Shown here piece by piece: positions 22,077 to 36,085 of a stretch of DNA of 64,000 nt (positions within the stretch are counted from its first letter, which is position 1; the number at the start of each line of letters is the position of its first letter). The DNA is from Pseudomonas fluorescens (GTDB taxonomy: Bacteria > Pseudomonadota > Gammaproteobacteria > Pseudomonadales > Pseudomonadaceae): positions 186,001 to 250,000 of the forward strand of contig NZ_KZ477987.1 in the NCBI RefSeq assembly GCF_002837185.1, in the 5' to 3' direction. A program made the translations under genes and the position numbers. Below the pieces are notes generated by a model. It saw only the letters and a list, made by a program, of their open reading frames with translations, made no database searches and had not been told where the DNA came from.

Positions 22077-24509
22077 ATGCGCCTTTCCATCCAGCTACGT
22101 CAGCGACTCTCCTGCCATGCCATCACCTACGGCCTGATGCTTGCCAGCATGGGCGGTACCTTGTTATCCACAGGGGTCATGGCCGCCAGCACCACCCAGC
22201 ACTACGTTATCGCAGCCGGTCCTCTGGACAGTGCCTTGAGCCAGTTTGCCGCCAGGGCCAATGTGATCCTGTCCTTCTCGCCACAACAGACTTCACGGCT
22301 GACCACCTCCGGACTCAATGGTGATTATTCGGTGGATCAAGGTTTTGCCCTGCTGCTGCAGAATTCCGGGTTGCAAGCCGTCGTCCAGGCCCCCGGCAGC
22401 TATGGATTGCAAGCAGTCCCTACGGGCCAGCTCACGCTTGCACCCACCACCGTCAGTGCTTATCAACCGGATGGCTTCAATCAGGACATAGCAGGGGATG
22501 CGGGCTACAAGGCGCAGAATAGCCGGGTCGGCACCAAAACCAGTACGCCTCTGTCGCAGACACCCCGTTCGGTATCGGTGGTGACCGGGCAACGTATAAA
22601 GGATCAGAAATCGCAGACACTGACCGAAGTGCTGGGGTACGTCCCCGGCATCTTCGCGCCGCCTTTTGCCGCGGGCGACGGGCTGGCGGGCGATCTATTC
22701 TTTATTCGAGGCTTCAACGCCACGGACTACGGTTACGGCCTGCTGAGAGACGGTCTACGTGTGCAAGGCAATCGTTACGACACCACCAGCGAGCCGTATG
22801 GCCTGGAGCGGGTCGAAGTGTTTCGCGGTCCTTCTTCACTGCTCTACGGTGAAAATGCCCCGGGCGGGTTGGTCAACCTGGTGAGCAAACATCCGACCGC
22901 CAACCCGCGAGGCGAGGTGCAATTGGGCTATGGCTCGAACAACCGGCGCCAGCTGGGTGTGGATATCTCCGGCCCGCTCAATGACAGCGAGAATATTCTC
23001 GGCCGCTTAGTGATGCTGGGCCGCAAATCCGACACCCAGACCGACCATGTCCCGGATGATCGTGTTTACATCGCCCCTTCCCTGACCCTGAATTTCGACG
23101 ACTACAACACCCTGACCCTCTTGGCCAACTACCAGAAGGATCACACCAACCTGGAACTCGGCCTGCCAGCTGCAGGCACTTTGCTTACTAATCCCAACGG
23201 TAAACTGTCCAAGCACACCATGCTCGGCGACCCGGATTGGAATACCTTTGAGCGCGAAGCCTGGAGCACCGGTTACGAGTTCAGCCACAGCTTCAACGAC
23301 GACTGGCAGTTCCGCCAGAATTCCCGGTACATGCAGTCACGCATCAACCGCCATGAAACCTGGCCGAGCGCACTGAATAATCGGGGCTTCGGTACTCAGC
23401 TGAACATGACCGCCTACGACCGCTACAACAAATCCATGGTTTATTCCCTGGATAACCAGCTCGAGGGCAAATTCGATATCGGCGCACTGGAAAACACCGT
23501 GTTGTTCGGCGCCAGTTATGACCGCACGTCGTTCAACCAGGATTGGGACGCCGGTTTCGCCGGTACCATCAATGTGTATAACCCGGTGTACCTGCGCGAT
23601 CCGCTCACGCCGATCGCGGTGCAGAACACCTTGCTCGAACAGCAGATGAAAGGCGCATACGCCCAGATCCAGAGCAAGTATGACCACTGGCTGTTCCTGC
23701 TCGGGGGCCGGCAGGACTGGGTCGACAGCGATTTTCGCGACAAGGTCAACAAGGCCAGCAACACCGGCAGTCAAGACCGCAAGTTCACCTATCAAGGTGG
23801 CGTGATGTACCAGTTCGATAACGGCCTCACGCCGTATGTCAGCTATTCCACGGCATTCGTTCCGGTTCAGCAGATTTCCAACGCTGGCTCCCCGTTGAAA
23901 CCCATCACCAGCAGCCAATATGAAGCGGGTGTGAAGTACGAGCCGAGCGGCTGGGACACGGCGATGACGCTGTCGGTGTATGACTTGCGCAAACAGGACG
24001 ACACTTACCTGGATGCCACCACCAACAGCTATAGGCAGGTGGGTGAGAGCCGCGCCAAGGGCGTGGAAGTTGAAGTCAACAGCAACCTTACGCCCAACCT
24101 GAATGTGACGGCGGCCTATACCTACACTGACGCGCGGATTACCAAGGATTCCGCCACTTCCCTGGTTGAAGGACGCCAGATGACCGGTGTTCCTCGCAAT
24201 CAGGCTTCGGTATGGAGCAAATACCGCTTCCTGGAGGGTCAACTCAAGGGCCTGTCTGTGGGGGGAGGCGTGCGCTATTTCGACAGCACCTTTTCCTATA
24301 CGGCGCCTACGCTGTACGGGAAGTTGGATGCAGGCAGTGTCACGTTGGTGGATGCCGTGGTGGGGTATCAGATCGACCCGCACTGGTCAGTGGATCTGAA
24401 CGCCAAGAACCTGTTCGACAAGGAGTATGTGTCTGGTTGCAACGATGCGGGGCGCTGCTATTGGGGTGACAGCCGCACCCTGTTGGGCACGGTGTCCTAC
24501 AACTGGTAA
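22077..24509 (+). CDS. TonB-dependent ferric-siderophore receptor/transducer
   Basis: This outer-membrane receptor (about 810 residues) imports a ferric siderophore and signals through the FecR protein. The ATG at 22077 gives a good signal peptide (LMLASMGGTLLSTGVMAAS); the earlier in-frame ATG lies in the terminator hairpin and is unlikely. After the signal come an STN signalling domain (YVIAAGPLDSALSQFAARAN), a TonB-box region (TTVSAYQ), the plug (LSQTPRSVSVVTGQRIKDQ; RGFNATDYGYGLLRDG; VFRGPSSLLYGENAPGGLVN) and a 22-strand barrel ending in LLGTVSYNW with a terminal aromatic. The NLFDKEYVSGC...CYWGDSRT end resembles FhuA-type hydroxamate receptors, so a ferrichrome-like ligand is possible, though not proven. 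The whole cassette lies between mnmG and mnmE. Confidence 0.93.
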   Translation: MRLSIQLRQRLSCHAITYGLMLASMGGTLLSTGVMAASTTQHYVIAAGPLDSALSQFAARANVILSFSPQQTSRLTTSGLNGDYSVDQGFALLLQNSGLQAVVQAPGSYGLQAVPTGQLTLAPTTVSAYQPDGFNQDIAGDAGYKAQNSRVGTKTSTPLSQTPRSVSVVTGQRIKDQKSQTLTEVLGYVPGIFAPPFAAGDGLAGDLFFIRGFNATDYGYGLLRDGLRVQGNRYDTTSEPYGLERVEVFRGPSSLLYGENAPGGLVNLVSKHPTANPRGEVQLGYGSNNRRQLGVDISGPLNDSENILGRLVMLGRKSDTQTDHVPDDRVYIAPSLTLNFDDYNTLTLLANYQKDHTNLELGLPAAGTLLTNPNGKLSKHTMLGDPDWNTFEREAWSTGYEFSHSFNDDWQFRQNSRYMQSRINRHETWPSALNNRGFGTQLNMTAYDRYNKSMVYSLDNQLEGKFDIGALENTVLFGASYDRTSFNQDWDAGFAGTINVYNPVYLRDPLTPIAVQNTLLEQQMKGAYAQIQSKYDHWLFLLGGRQDWVDSDFRDKVNKASNTGSQDRKFTYQGGVMYQFDNGLTPYVSYSTAFVPVQQISNAGSPLKPITSSQYEAGVKYEPSGWDTAMTLSVYDLRKQDDTYLDATTNSYRQVGESRAKGVEVEVNSNLTPNLNVTAAYTYTDARITKDSATSLVEGRQMTGVPRNQASVWSKYRFLEGQLKGLSVGGGVRYFDSTFSYTAPTLYGKLDAGSVTLVDAVVGYQIDPHWSVDLNAKNLFDKEYVSGCNDAGRCYWGDSRTLLGTVSYNW

Positions 24510-24516
24510 AACCTGG

Positions 24517-25887
24517 CTATTTGCCGATACAAAAGCTGGAAAAGATTCGGCCGAGCAGGTCATCCGAGCTGAATGCGCCGGTAATCTCACCTAACAGCTG
24601 CTGCGCCTGACGCAAATCCTCAGCCAGCAGCTCCCCGGCGCCCGCCAGGGTCAGCTGTGCCCGCCCGTGCTCCAACGCCGCGCTGGCATGGCGAAGCGCC
24701 TCCAGATGCCTGCGGCGTGCACTGAAGCTGCTTTCCGAGGTCTGCTCGTAGCCCATGCAGGCCTTGAGATGGTCACGTAGCAACTCCAGGCCCTCACCTG
24801 CCGATCTGGCACTCAGGCTGATAGTCACATGGCCATCCTCGCTGGTTTCCATCGCAATGGCTTCACCGGTCAGGTCGGCCTTGTTACGGATCAGGGTCAC
24901 TTTGGCCGGGTCTGGCCGTTGCTCGAGGAATTCCGGCCACAACGCAAAAGGATCCACCGCCTCGGGGGCGGTGGCGTCCACCACCAACAAGACACGATCG
25001 GCTTCGCCGATGGCTTTGAGCGCGCGTTCTACGCCAATTTTCTCCACTTGGTCGTCGGTGTCGCGCAACCCTGCCGTATCGACCACGTGCAACGGCATGC
25101 CATCGATGTGGATATGTTCGCGCAGGATGTCGCGGGTGGTACCGGCAATTTCGGTAACGATGGCCGCTTCGCGCCCCGCCAATGCATTAAGCAGGCTGGA
25201 CTTGCCGGCATTGGGTCGCCCCGCGATCACCACGGTCATGCCGTCACGCAGCAATGCACCCTGCCCGGCTTCGCGCAACACTGTGGATAACTCATCGCGG
25301 ACCTTGTCCAGCATCGCGAGGACATGGCCATCAGCCAGGAAATCAATTTCCTCTTCGGGAAAATCAATGGCCGCCTCGACATAGATACGCAGGCTGATCA
25401 ACTGCTCGGTCAAGTTATGCACACGCAGGGAAAACGCCCCCTGCAACGAACGCAATGCGTTACGTGCAGCTTGTGCAGAACTGGCCTCGATCAGGTCGGC
25501 AATGGCTTCGGCCTGGGCCAGGTCGAGTTTGTCGTTGAGGAATGCGCGCTCGCTGAACTCACCCGGACGGGCCAGGCGGCAGCCCAATTGCAGGCAACGC
25601 TGCAGCAACATGTCCAGGACAACCGGACCACCATGGCCCTGCAGTTCCAGTACATCTTCACCCGTGAAAGAGTTTGGTCCCGGAAAGTAAAGAGCCAAGC
25701 CTTCGTCCAGCACACTTTCGTCCGCATCCAGAAACGGGCCGTAATGGGCGAACCGCGGCTTCAACTCCCGTCCACTGATCGCCTTGGCGGCCGCGCCGGC
25801 GAGCGGCCCGGAAATTCGAACGATACCGACGCCGCCGCGACCTTGAGCGGTCGCGACAGCTGCGATGGTTTCACGGGGAGCGCTCAT
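24517..25887 (-). CDS. mnmE: tRNA U34 modification GTPase
   Basis: MnmE (TrmE) is the GTPase partner of MnmG in wobble-uridine modification. The 456-residue protein has the N-terminal folate-binding domain ([17 protein letters not shown]), G1 ([15 protein letters not shown] about residue 223), the TTRD switch ([11 protein letters not shown]), DTAG ([10 protein letters not shown]), NKAD (RNKADL) and the invariant C-terminal CIGK. It converges with the receptor gene; their stops are only a few bases apart. Confidence 0.97.
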   Translation of the reverse strand: MSAPRETIAAVATAQGRGGVGIVRISGPLAGAAAKAISGRELKPRFAHYGPFLDADESVLDEGLALYFPGPNSFTGEDVLELQGHGGPVVLDMLLQRCLQLGCRLARPGEFSERAFLNDKLDLAQAEAIADLIEASSAQAARNALRSLQGAFSLRVHNLTEQLISLRIYVEAAIDFPEEEIDFLADGHVLAMLDKVRDELSTVLREAGQGALLRDGMTVVIAGRPNAGKSSLLNALAGREAAIVTEIAGTTRDILREHIHIDGMPLHVVDTAGLRDTDDQVEKIGVERALKAIGEADRVLLVVDATAPEAVDPFALWPEFLEQRPDPAKVTLIRNKADLTGEAIAMETSEDGHVTISLSARSAGEGLELLRDHLKACMGYEQTSESSFSARRRHLEALRHASAALEHGRAQLTLAGAGELLAEDLRQAQQLLGEITGAFSSDDLLGRIFSSFCIGK

Positions 25888-25917
25888 CAGCAGGTTCCAG
25901 AATTAAAGTGTCGGAAA

Positions 25918-25942
25918 GCAAAACGCCCCACGAGGGGGCGTC
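25918..25942 (-). terminator. Terminator between yidC and mnmE
   Basis: On the minus strand ACGCCCC...GGGGCGT is followed by TTTTGCTTT. It lies after yidC and ahead of mnmE, so mnmE probably has some independent transcription. A perfect DnaA box (25951-25959) lies beside it. Confidence 0.75.
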
Positions 25943-25966
25943 TTGAGTGGTTATCCACAGAGTAAA

Positions 25967-27649
25967 TTACGCCTCGGCTTTTTTGGTAGCCGCTTCGATT
26001 TTACGTGTGATGTACCACTGTTGGGAGATCGACAACACGTTGTTGACTACCCAGTACAGTACCAGGCCCGCTGGGAACCACAGGAAGAAGAAGGTGAAGA
26101 TGATTGGCATCATTTTCATTACCTTGGCCTGCATCGGGTCCGGCGGCGTCGGGTTCAGACGCTGCTGGATAAACATGGTTGCGCCCATGATGATCGGCAG
26201 GATAAAGAACGGGTCCTTGATCGACAGGTCGGTTATCCACAGCATGAACGGCGCCTGGCGCATTTCCACGCTTTCCAGGAGTACCCAGTAAAGCGACAGG
26301 AATACCGGCATCTGTACCAGAATCGGCAAGCATCCACCCAGCGGGTTGATCTTCTCTTTCTTGTACAGCTCCATCATGGCCTGCGACATTTTCTGCCGGT
26401 CGTCACCATGTTGTTCTTTCAGAGCAGCCAGTTTCGGCGCCACGGCACGCATGCGCGCCATCGACTTGTAGCTGGCGGCCGACAGCGGGAAGAAGATCCC
26501 CTTGATCAGCATGGTCAGGAAGATGATCGACCAGCCCCAGTTACCGACGATGCTGTGGATATGTTGCAGCAGCCAGAAAATCGGCTGGGCAATGAACCAC
26601 AGGAAGCCGTAATCCACAGTCAGTTCCAGGCCTGGGGACAACTCTTTCAGTACCGCCTGGCTCTTCGGGCCGGCATACAGGGTAGCGCTGGTTTCTGCCT
26701 TGGCGCCTGGTGCGACGGTCAATGCCGGGCCAGTAAAACCAATGATGTAGTTGCCCTGGCTGTCCTTGCGGGTTTGAACCAGGTTCGCTTCACCCTTGTT
26801 CGGGATCCACGCGGTCACGAAGTAGTGCTGCAGCCACGCTACCCAGCCACCTTGAACGGTTTCTTTCAGCGCGCCCTTGTCGATATCTTTCATCGACACT
26901 TTTTTGTAGGGCTCGTTACTTGTCCACAGGGCGGCGCCCAGGTAAGTCGCGGTGCCGGTGGCGGTGCTGGAAGAAGGGTCGGAGCTGGCGTCACGCTTGA
27001 GCTGGGCAAACAGGTTGCCGCTCCAGGCTTTGTCACTGGTGTTGTCGATCAGGTACGTGACCTTCAAATCGTACAAACCACGCGTGAAGCTGAAACGCTT
27101 GATGTAATTGACGCCGTCGAGGCTGAATTTCAGGTCGACGTTCAACTGGTTCTGGCCATCAGCCAGTTGATAGCTCTTCTGCTCGGTCGAATAAATCGGA
27201 CGACCGGTAGCTCGCGCATCCGGACCATTGGTGCCGGTCAGGCCGCTTTGCGCCAGATAGGTGCGTTCACCGCCGTTATCGAACAGCTGGAACGGAACAT
27301 CCGGGTGGTCTTGGCGACGTGGATAAAGCGGCAGCTTCAGCTGTGCGATATCACCGCCCTGCGGGTCGATCGCCAGGTCGAGCACATCCGTTTTAACGTG
27401 GATGAGGTCTTTGTTGGTGACCACTGGCGTTTCTAACGGGGCACTTGTCTCGCCATTCGCGCTGGGAACATCGGCACTCGCGGACGCATTGTTACCCAGC
27501 GGGGTGTCCGGGATAGCCGGCGCAGCCTGATTGGTAGCAACATTCTGAGTCGGCAGGGCAGCCTGACCATAATCCTGGTTCCATTTAAGGACCATGACAT
27601 AGGACACGATTGCCAGGGCGACGATCAGGATTGTGCGTTTAATATCCAT
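25967..27649 (-). CDS. yidC: Membrane protein insertase
   Basis: YidC inserts and folds inner-membrane proteins alone or with SecYEG; among its known clients is the ATP synthase c subunit. The 560-residue protein has an N-terminal membrane anchor (RTILIVALAIVSYVMVL), a large periplasmic beta domain (about residues 60-340) and the conserved C-terminal five-helix core (GWSIIFLTMLIKGIFFPLS; GCLPILVQMPVFLSLYWVL). It is 2 bp after yidD in the rpmH-rnpA-yidD-yidC string. Confidence 0.97.
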   Translation of the reverse strand: MDIKRTILIVALAIVSYVMVLKWNQDYGQAALPTQNVATNQAAPAIPDTPLGNNASASADVPSANGETSAPLETPVVTNKDLIHVKTDVLDLAIDPQGGDIAQLKLPLYPRRQDHPDVPFQLFDNGGERTYLAQSGLTGTNGPDARATGRPIYSTEQKSYQLADGQNQLNVDLKFSLDGVNYIKRFSFTRGLYDLKVTYLIDNTSDKAWSGNLFAQLKRDASSDPSSSTATGTATYLGAALWTSNEPYKKVSMKDIDKGALKETVQGGWVAWLQHYFVTAWIPNKGEANLVQTRKDSQGNYIIGFTGPALTVAPGAKAETSATLYAGPKSQAVLKELSPGLELTVDYGFLWFIAQPIFWLLQHIHSIVGNWGWSIIFLTMLIKGIFFPLSAASYKSMARMRAVAPKLAALKEQHGDDRQKMSQAMMELYKKEKINPLGGCLPILVQMPVFLSLYWVLLESVEMRQAPFMLWITDLSIKDPFFILPIIMGATMFIQQRLNPTPPDPMQAKVMKMMPIIFTFFFLWFPAGLVLYWVVNNVLSISQQWYITRKIEAATKKAEA

Positions 27650-27651
27650 GA

Positions 27652-27897
27652 TTACTCGGCCATCGAAGAAGAACGGGAGGTAGGGATAGGTGGAACCGGG
27701 TCATAACCACCGGGATTCCACGGATGACAGCGACCTAAACGACGAAAGGTCAGCCAGCCACCGCGCAGAAGACCATGATTTTCTATGGCCTCTAACGCGT
27801 AGCAGGAACAACTGGGGTAGAAACGACAGTGGCTGGCCATCAGAGGACTAATGGCATAGCGATAAAACTGGATCGGAACGATTGCCAGTTTACGCAT
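27652..27897 (-). CDS. yidD: Membrane protein insertion efficiency factor
   Basis: The 81-residue YidD protein has the conserved [20 protein letters not shown] segment and [18 protein letters not shown], with Cys residues in the family positions. The ATG at 27897 is preferred; it overlaps the 3' end of rnpA by 8 bp. It is thought to assist YidC. Confidence 0.95.
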   Translation of the reverse strand: MRKLAIVPIQFYRYAISPLMASHCRFYPSCSCYALEAIENHGLLRGGWLTFRRLGRCHPWNPGGYDPVPPIPTSRSSSMAE

Positions 27898-28294
27898 CAA
27901 GGCTGTCTACCCCTACAGTTTCGGTGCTGACTGCTGGTGCTGGTTTGTGGGTACGCGCCAGACGTTTCCAGAGCTTGCCGAAATGCTGAATCAATTCGGG
28001 GTTTTCTACATCCCCCAAGCCTTTGCGCGCGACGATAACAATATCCCAACCAACCAGAGTGTCCTGGTGGAGGCGAAACGATTCGCGCATCAGACGCTTG
28101 AGGCGATTGCGCTCAACGGAGAGCTTTACGCTCTTCTTGCCGATCACCAACCCGAGACGGGGGTGATCAAGATCGTTGTTACGCGCAAGGAGCAGGAGAT
28201 TTTTCCCCGGAACCTTGCCGGTGGGGGAGTCAAAGACTGCCTTGAAGTGCCGGGGGGTTAGCAGACGCTTTTCCCGACTGAAGTCCTGACTCAC
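27890..28294 (-). CDS. rnpA: Ribonuclease P protein component
   Basis: RnpA is the protein cofactor of RNase P, which matures tRNA 5' ends. The 134-residue product begins at GTG (28294), [20 protein letters not shown], and contains the signature [21 protein letters not shown] longer upstream reading in the same frame runs through rpmH and is rejected. It starts 16 bp after rpmH. Confidence 0.95.
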   Translation of the reverse strand: MSQDFSREKRLLTPRHFKAVFDSPTGKVPGKNLLLLARNNDLDHPRLGLVIGKKSVKLSVERNRLKRLMRESFRLHQDTLVGWDIVIVARKGLGDVENPELIQHFGKLWKRLARTHKPAPAVSTETVGVDSLDA

Positions 28295-28310
28295 CACCAG
28301 TACCGGATTA

Positions 28311-28445
28311 TCAAACTGCCAGACGCGCACGACCTTTGGCGCGGCGACGCGACAGGACAGCACGGCCGTTCTTGGTAGCCATGCGAGCACGGAAGCCGTG
28401 AGTACGGGCGCGTTTGATGGTGCTTGGTTGGAAAGTACGTTTCAT
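28311..28445 (-). CDS. rpmH: 50S ribosomal protein L34
   Basis: The 44-residue protein reads [20 protein letters not shown] and ends [10 protein letters not shown], the classic L34 sequence. It is the first gene left of oriC and is followed by rnpA. Confidence 0.98.
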   Translation of the reverse strand: MKRTFQPSTIKRARTHGFRARMATKNGRAVLSRRRAKGRARLAV

Positions 28446-29029
28446 GGCGTTGTTACCTGGTTCGTCCACAACGGGCCGGAATGGCCCCCGTTTTAAGAGA
28501 CCGGCGATTCTAGAGAAAGCAAGCCTCTAGGTCAATTTCCAACCAGCTTTTCCTTCAATTAGATATCTGGAGGCCACCTCCCCCTTTCCATCCGCCTGAC
28601 TTCCACGAGGAGTGACTAGATATAAAAATAAAAAAGGAAGTTATTTAAAGCTTTTCTGTAAAGCTTATAAAAGCTAGAGAGGCGTTCTTCTGTGGATAAC
28701 TAACTTGAGGCCATATTCAACGTGGTGTACAGAGAATGACAACACAGGGGAGAAACGGTGCTCTGCCTGTGCTGCACTGTCGGATAAGCTGTGGGTGGAA
28801 TGGGTTGTTATCCACAGGCCAGTTACCCACAGACTTTTGCCCCTACTTGTGCAACGGGCTCAGGTACGGTTATCCACAGAGCTTATTCACAGACCGCCGG
28901 TCGCCTTTATTCCCGTTAAGGCGTTGATTTTGGGTGCCCTGTGAGCAACCTTCATGTGGATAAGTGGACGGCTGGCCGCTACAATGGCGGCTGTTTTTGC
29001 CTCACCGGCTTTCAACTTAGGGGATATCC
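28446..29029. other. oriC: Chromosomal replication origin oriC (rpmH-dnaA spacer)
   Basis: This 584-bp gene-free spacer has perfect DnaA boxes at 28691-28699, 28808-28816, 28870-28878 and 28955-28963, plus near matches at 28823 (TTACCCACA) and 28883 (TTATTCACA). An AT-rich stretch at about 28617-28680 (AGATATAAAAATAAAAAAGG and on) is the likely unwinding element. This location is the established origin in Pseudomonas. Genes diverge from it on both sides, so they are co-oriented with replication. Confidence 0.93.
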
Positions 29030-30535
29030 GTGTCAGTGGAACTTTGGCAGCAGTGCGTGGAGCTTTTGCGCGATGAGCTGCCTGCCCAGCAATTCAACAC
29101 CTGGATCCGTCCGCTACAGGTCGAAGCCGAAGGCGACGAGTTGCGTGTCTACGCGCCCAATCGTTTTGTTCTCGACTGGGTCAACGAGAAGTACCTGAGC
29201 CGCGTTCTCGAATTGCTCGACGAACATGGCAACGGCATCGCGCCCGTGCTTTCCTTATTAATAGGCAGCAAACGCAGCTCCGCACCTCGTGCTGCCCCGA
29301 ATGCGCCATTGGCTGCTGCTGCATCGCAGTCCCAGGCGGCACCGGTAGCTGCAGCGCCTGCACCGGCGCCCGCCAAATCATCTACGCCTAAACATGCACC
29401 AGAGAACGAAGAGCCGTCCCGTGACAGCTTCGATCCCATGGCTGGAGCCAGCTCTCAACAAGCTCCCGTTCGTGCCGAACAGCGCACAGTGCAGGTCGAG
29501 GGCGCGCTCAAGCACACCAGCTACCTGAACCGCACCTTTACCTTCGAGAATTTTGTCGAGGGCAAGTCCAACCAGTTGGCCCGTGCGGCCGCCTGGCAAG
29601 TGGCCGACAACCCGAAGCACGGTTACAACCCGCTCTTCCTTTATGGCGGTGTCGGCTTGGGTAAAACCCACTTGATGCACGCTGTGGGTAACCACCTGTT
29701 AAAGAAGAACCCGAATGCCAAGGTGGTCTACCTGCACTCGGAGCGCTTCGTGGCTGACATGGTCAAGGCTCTGCAACTCAACGCCATCAACGAGTTCAAG
29801 CGTTTTTATCGCTCCGTTGATGCATTGCTGATCGACGACATTCAATTCTTCGCGCGCAAGGAACGTTCCCAGGAAGAGTTCTTCCACACGTTCAACGCCC
29901 TGCTCGAAGGTGGACAGCAGGTCATCCTCACCAGTGACCGTTATCCAAAAGAAATCGAAGGCCTTGAAGAGCGCTTGAAGTCGCGCTTCGGCTGGGGGCT
30001 GACCGTCGCTGTAGAGCCACCCGAGCTGGAAACCCGTGTTGCAATCCTGATGAAAAAGGCCGACCAGGCCAAAGTCGATCTGCCCCACGACGCTGCGTTC
30101 TTTATCGCCCAGCGTATCCGTTCCAACGTGCGTGAACTTGAAGGTGCGCTCAAGCGGGTCATTGCGCACTCTCACTTCATGGGGCGCGACATCACCATCG
30201 AGCTGATTCGCGAATCCTTGAAAGACTTGCTGGCGCTGCAGGACAAACTGGTGAGTGTGGATAACATCCAGCGCACCGTTGCCGAGTACTACAAGATCAA
30301 GATTTCCGACCTGCTGTCCAAGCGCCGTTCGCGCTCGGTAGCACGCCCGCGCCAGGTGGCCATGGCCCTCTCCAAAGAGTTGACCAACCACAGCCTGCCG
30401 GAAATCGGTGATGTGTTTGGTGGTCGCGACCACACCACGGTTTTGCACGCGTGTCGCAAGATCAACGAACTTAAGGAATCCGACGCGGATATTCGCGAGG
30501 ACTACAAGAACCTGCTGCGTACACTGACTACCTGA
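29030..30535 (+). CDS. dnaA: Chromosomal replication initiator
   Basis: DnaA binds the DnaA boxes and melts oriC. The 501-residue protein has the N-terminal oligomerisation domain ([20 protein letters not shown]), an Ala/Pro-rich linker (about residues 90-130), the AAA+ core with Walker [18 protein letters not shown] and Walker [10 protein letters not shown], and the C-terminal signature [16 protein letters not shown] (here preceded by DVFG). Translation starts at GTG with AGGGGA upstream. A perfect DnaA box lies inside the gene at 30256. Confidence 0.98.
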   Translation: MSVELWQQCVELLRDELPAQQFNTWIRPLQVEAEGDELRVYAPNRFVLDWVNEKYLSRVLELLDEHGNGIAPVLSLLIGSKRSSAPRAAPNAPLAAAASQSQAAPVAAAPAPAPAKSSTPKHAPENEEPSRDSFDPMAGASSQQAPVRAEQRTVQVEGALKHTSYLNRTFTFENFVEGKSNQLARAAAWQVADNPKHGYNPLFLYGGVGLGKTHLMHAVGNHLLKKNPNAKVVYLHSERFVADMVKALQLNAINEFKRFYRSVDALLIDDIQFFARKERSQEEFFHTFNALLEGGQQVILTSDRYPKEIEGLEERLKSRFGWGLTVAVEPPELETRVAILMKKADQAKVDLPHDAAFFIAQRIRSNVRELEGALKRVIAHSHFMGRDITIELIRESLKDLLALQDKLVSVDNIQRTVAEYYKIKISDLLSKRRSRSVARPRQVAMALSKELTNHSLPEIGDVFGGRDHTTVLHACRKINELKESDADIREDYKNLLRTLTT

Positions 30536-30573
30536 TGACACCAGCGCAGCTTATTAAGGCAAGGGACTAGACC

Positions 30574-31677
30574 ATGCATTTCACCATTCAACGCGAAGCC
30601 CTGTTGAAACCCCTGCAACTGGTCGCAGGCGTCGTCGAGCGCCGACAGACCTTGCCGGTGCTTTCCAACGTATTACTGGTGGTCGAAGGCCAACAGTTGT
30701 CCCTGACCGGTACCGACCTGGAAGTCGAACTGGTTGGCCGCGTGCAGCTCGAAGAGCCCGCCGAACCTGGCGAGATCACCGTGCCGGCACGCAAGCTGAT
30801 GGATATCTGCAAGAGCCTGCCGAACGACGCGCTGATCGACATCAAGGTTGATGAATCGAAACTGGTTGTCAAAGCCGGGCGCAGCCGTTTCACCCTCTCC
30901 ACGTTACCGGCCAACGATTTCCCGACTGTGGAAGAAGGTCCAGGTTCGCTGACCTGCAGCCTGGAGCAGAGCAAGCTGCGTCGGTTGATCGAGCGCACCA
31001 GTTTCGCCATGGCCCAGCAGGACGTGCGCTATTACCTTAATGGCATGCTGCTGGAAGTGTCCGAAGGGATCATTCGTGCGGTCGCCACTGACGGTCACCG
31101 CTTGGCGATGTGTTCGATGCGCGCCGATATCGGCCAGCCGGATCGTCACCAGGTCATCGTGCCGCGTAAAGGTATCCTCGAGTTGGCGCGTTTGCTGACT
31201 GAGCCGGATGGCAACGTCAGCATCGTTCTGGGTCAGCACCACATCCGCGCGACGACCGGCGAATTCACCTTTACCTCCAAGTTGGTCGACGGCAAGTTCC
31301 CCGACTACGAGCGGGTGCTGCCTAAAGGCGGTGACAAGCTGGTACTCGGCGATCGCCAGGCCCTGCGTGAAGCGTTCAGCCGTACCGCCATTCTCTCCAA
31401 CGAGAAGTATCGGGGCATTCGTCTGCAACTGGCTAATGGTCAGCTGAAGATCCAGGCGAACAACCCGGAACAGGAAGAGGCGGAAGAAGAAGTGGGCGTC
31501 GACTACAACGGCGGCAACCTGGAGATCGGCTTTAACGTGAGCTATCTGCTGGACGTGCTGGGGGTGATGACCACCGAACAGGTTCGCCTGATTCTGTCGG
31601 ACTCCAACAGCAGCGCGCTGGTACAAGAATCCGATAACGACGACTCGGCTTATGTTGTTATGCCGATGCGTCTGTAA
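30574..31677 (+). CDS. dnaN: DNA polymerase III beta subunit (sliding clamp)
   Basis: The clamp tethers DNA polymerase III to DNA. The 367-residue protein has three beta-clamp domains, starting MHFTIQREALLKPLQLVAGV and ending in the conserved YVVMPMRL. It lies 38 bp after dnaA. Confidence 0.98.
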   Translation: MHFTIQREALLKPLQLVAGVVERRQTLPVLSNVLLVVEGQQLSLTGTDLEVELVGRVQLEEPAEPGEITVPARKLMDICKSLPNDALIDIKVDESKLVVKAGRSRFTLSTLPANDFPTVEEGPGSLTCSLEQSKLRRLIERTSFAMAQQDVRYYLNGMLLEVSEGIIRAVATDGHRLAMCSMRADIGQPDRHQVIVPRKGILELARLLTEPDGNVSIVLGQHHIRATTGEFTFTSKLVDGKFPDYERVLPKGGDKLVLGDRQALREAFSRTAILSNEKYRGIRLQLANGQLKIQANNPEQEEAEEEVGVDYNGGNLEIGFNVSYLLDVLGVMTTEQVRLILSDSNSSALVQESDNDDSAYVVMPMRL

Positions 31678-31697
31678 TCATGCTCAGCAGAAGATAG

Positions 31698-35223
<3,526 letters not shown>

Positions 35224-35242
35224 TCCGGTAGCCGGCAAAAAC

Positions 35243-35275
35243 AAAAAAGGCCAACGCTAAGCGTTGGCCTTTTTT
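35243..35275 (+). terminator. Terminator after gyrB
   Basis: AAAAAAGGCCAACGC, loop TAA, then the complementary GCGTTGGCC and a T-run: a strong, nearly symmetric terminator. It should work in both directions, also stopping the convergent response-regulator transcript. Confidence 0.95.
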
Positions 35276-35301
35276 GTGGGCGTTTGGTCAGCGCGGAAAA
35301 A

Positions 35302-35317
35302 TGCTCCACGTGGAACA
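35302..35317. promoter_or_regulatory. parS: parS-like site after gyrB
   Basis: TGCTCCACGTGGAACA matches the parS palindrome with one mismatch at position 3. It lies in the gyrB / response-regulator spacer. Confidence 0.85.
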
Positions 35318-35326
35318 TCGCACTTT

Positions 35327-36049
35327 TCAGTGTTCAGCCGCTGTTGCCACACTCTCCAATCGATACCCGTACCCATAAATAGTCAGCAGTTGCCAGCCGC
35401 GGTCGGCCGTCAATCCGAGTTTATTGCGCAGACGGTAGATATGCGTATCCAACGGCCGAGACGAAACCATTTCTTCGTGGGTCCAGAATCGCTCATACAA
35501 ATACTCGCGAGAAAGCGGCCGCGCCAGGTTGGCAAACAGGCAACTGGCCAAGCGGTATTCCCGTTCGGTGAGGTTGATTGGTTTTCCGGCTCGCGTGACG
35601 GTCAGCTCGGCATCATCGAATGTCAGATCATTGAAGCTTTGCAGTTCATTACTGGCGGACTTATGCAGCCCATGCCGACGCAGGACGGCGGTCACGCGAG
35701 CCTTGAGTTCGTTAGGCCGAAAGGGTTTGCCGACGTAGTCATCCGCCCCGCTGTTGAGCGCTGTGACGATATCGCTCTCAGCATCGCGGCTGGTAAGCAT
35801 GATGACGGCGGGCGGTGACTCCATGTGCTCGCGAGTCCAGCGCAACAACGCAATTCCGCTGATATCAGGCAGTTGCCAGTCAAGTATCAACAGGTCAAAG
35901 GTTTCACGGCGCAGTTGGCGCAGCAGGTCTTCACCGCGTTCAAAGCAATGCAGGGACCAGGGCTGTTCCAATGTGCTGGGAATCTGTCGCAGTGTCTGTT
36001 CTACCCGTCTCAATTCGGCGGGCTCGTCGTCCAGTATCGCGACACGCAT
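35327..36049 (-). CDS. OmpR/PhoB-family response regulator
   Basis: The 240-residue protein has a receiver domain with the acidic pair LDDEPAE, the phospho-acceptor Asp57 (LLILDWQLPD) and Lys in YVGKPFRPNE. A winged-helix DNA-binding domain follows (LTEREYRLASCLFANLARPL; SSRPLDTHIYRLRNKLGL). It is divergent from the CHASE2 kinase gene 340 bp away, which is the likely partner. Its targets cannot be told from the sequence. An 8-bp inverted repeat (TCAGAGGC/GCCTCTGA, 36086-36118) lies in its 5' leader and may be an operator. Confidence 0.93.
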   Translation of the reverse strand: MRVAILDDEPAELRRVEQTLRQIPSTLEQPWSLHCFERGEDLLRQLRRETFDLLILDWQLPDISGIALLRWTREHMESPPAVIMLTSRDAESDIVTALNSGADDYVGKPFRPNELKARVTAVLRRHGLHKSASNELQSFNDLTFDDAELTVTRAGKPINLTEREYRLASCLFANLARPLSREYLYERFWTHEEMVSSRPLDTHIYRLRNKLGLTADRGWQLLTIYGYGYRLESVATAAEH

Positions 36050-36085
36050 GAGTGGGTCCTTCCTGCAAAAAATACGGCAGCTTAA

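Noticed and set aside
28295..28390. N-terminal extension of rnpA
   Set aside because: It overlaps rpmH in another frame; the GTG at 28294 matches the RnpA family start.
28705..28944. 79-residue plus-strand ORF in oriC
   Set aside because: It is made up largely of DnaA-box sequence and lies in the known origin spacer.
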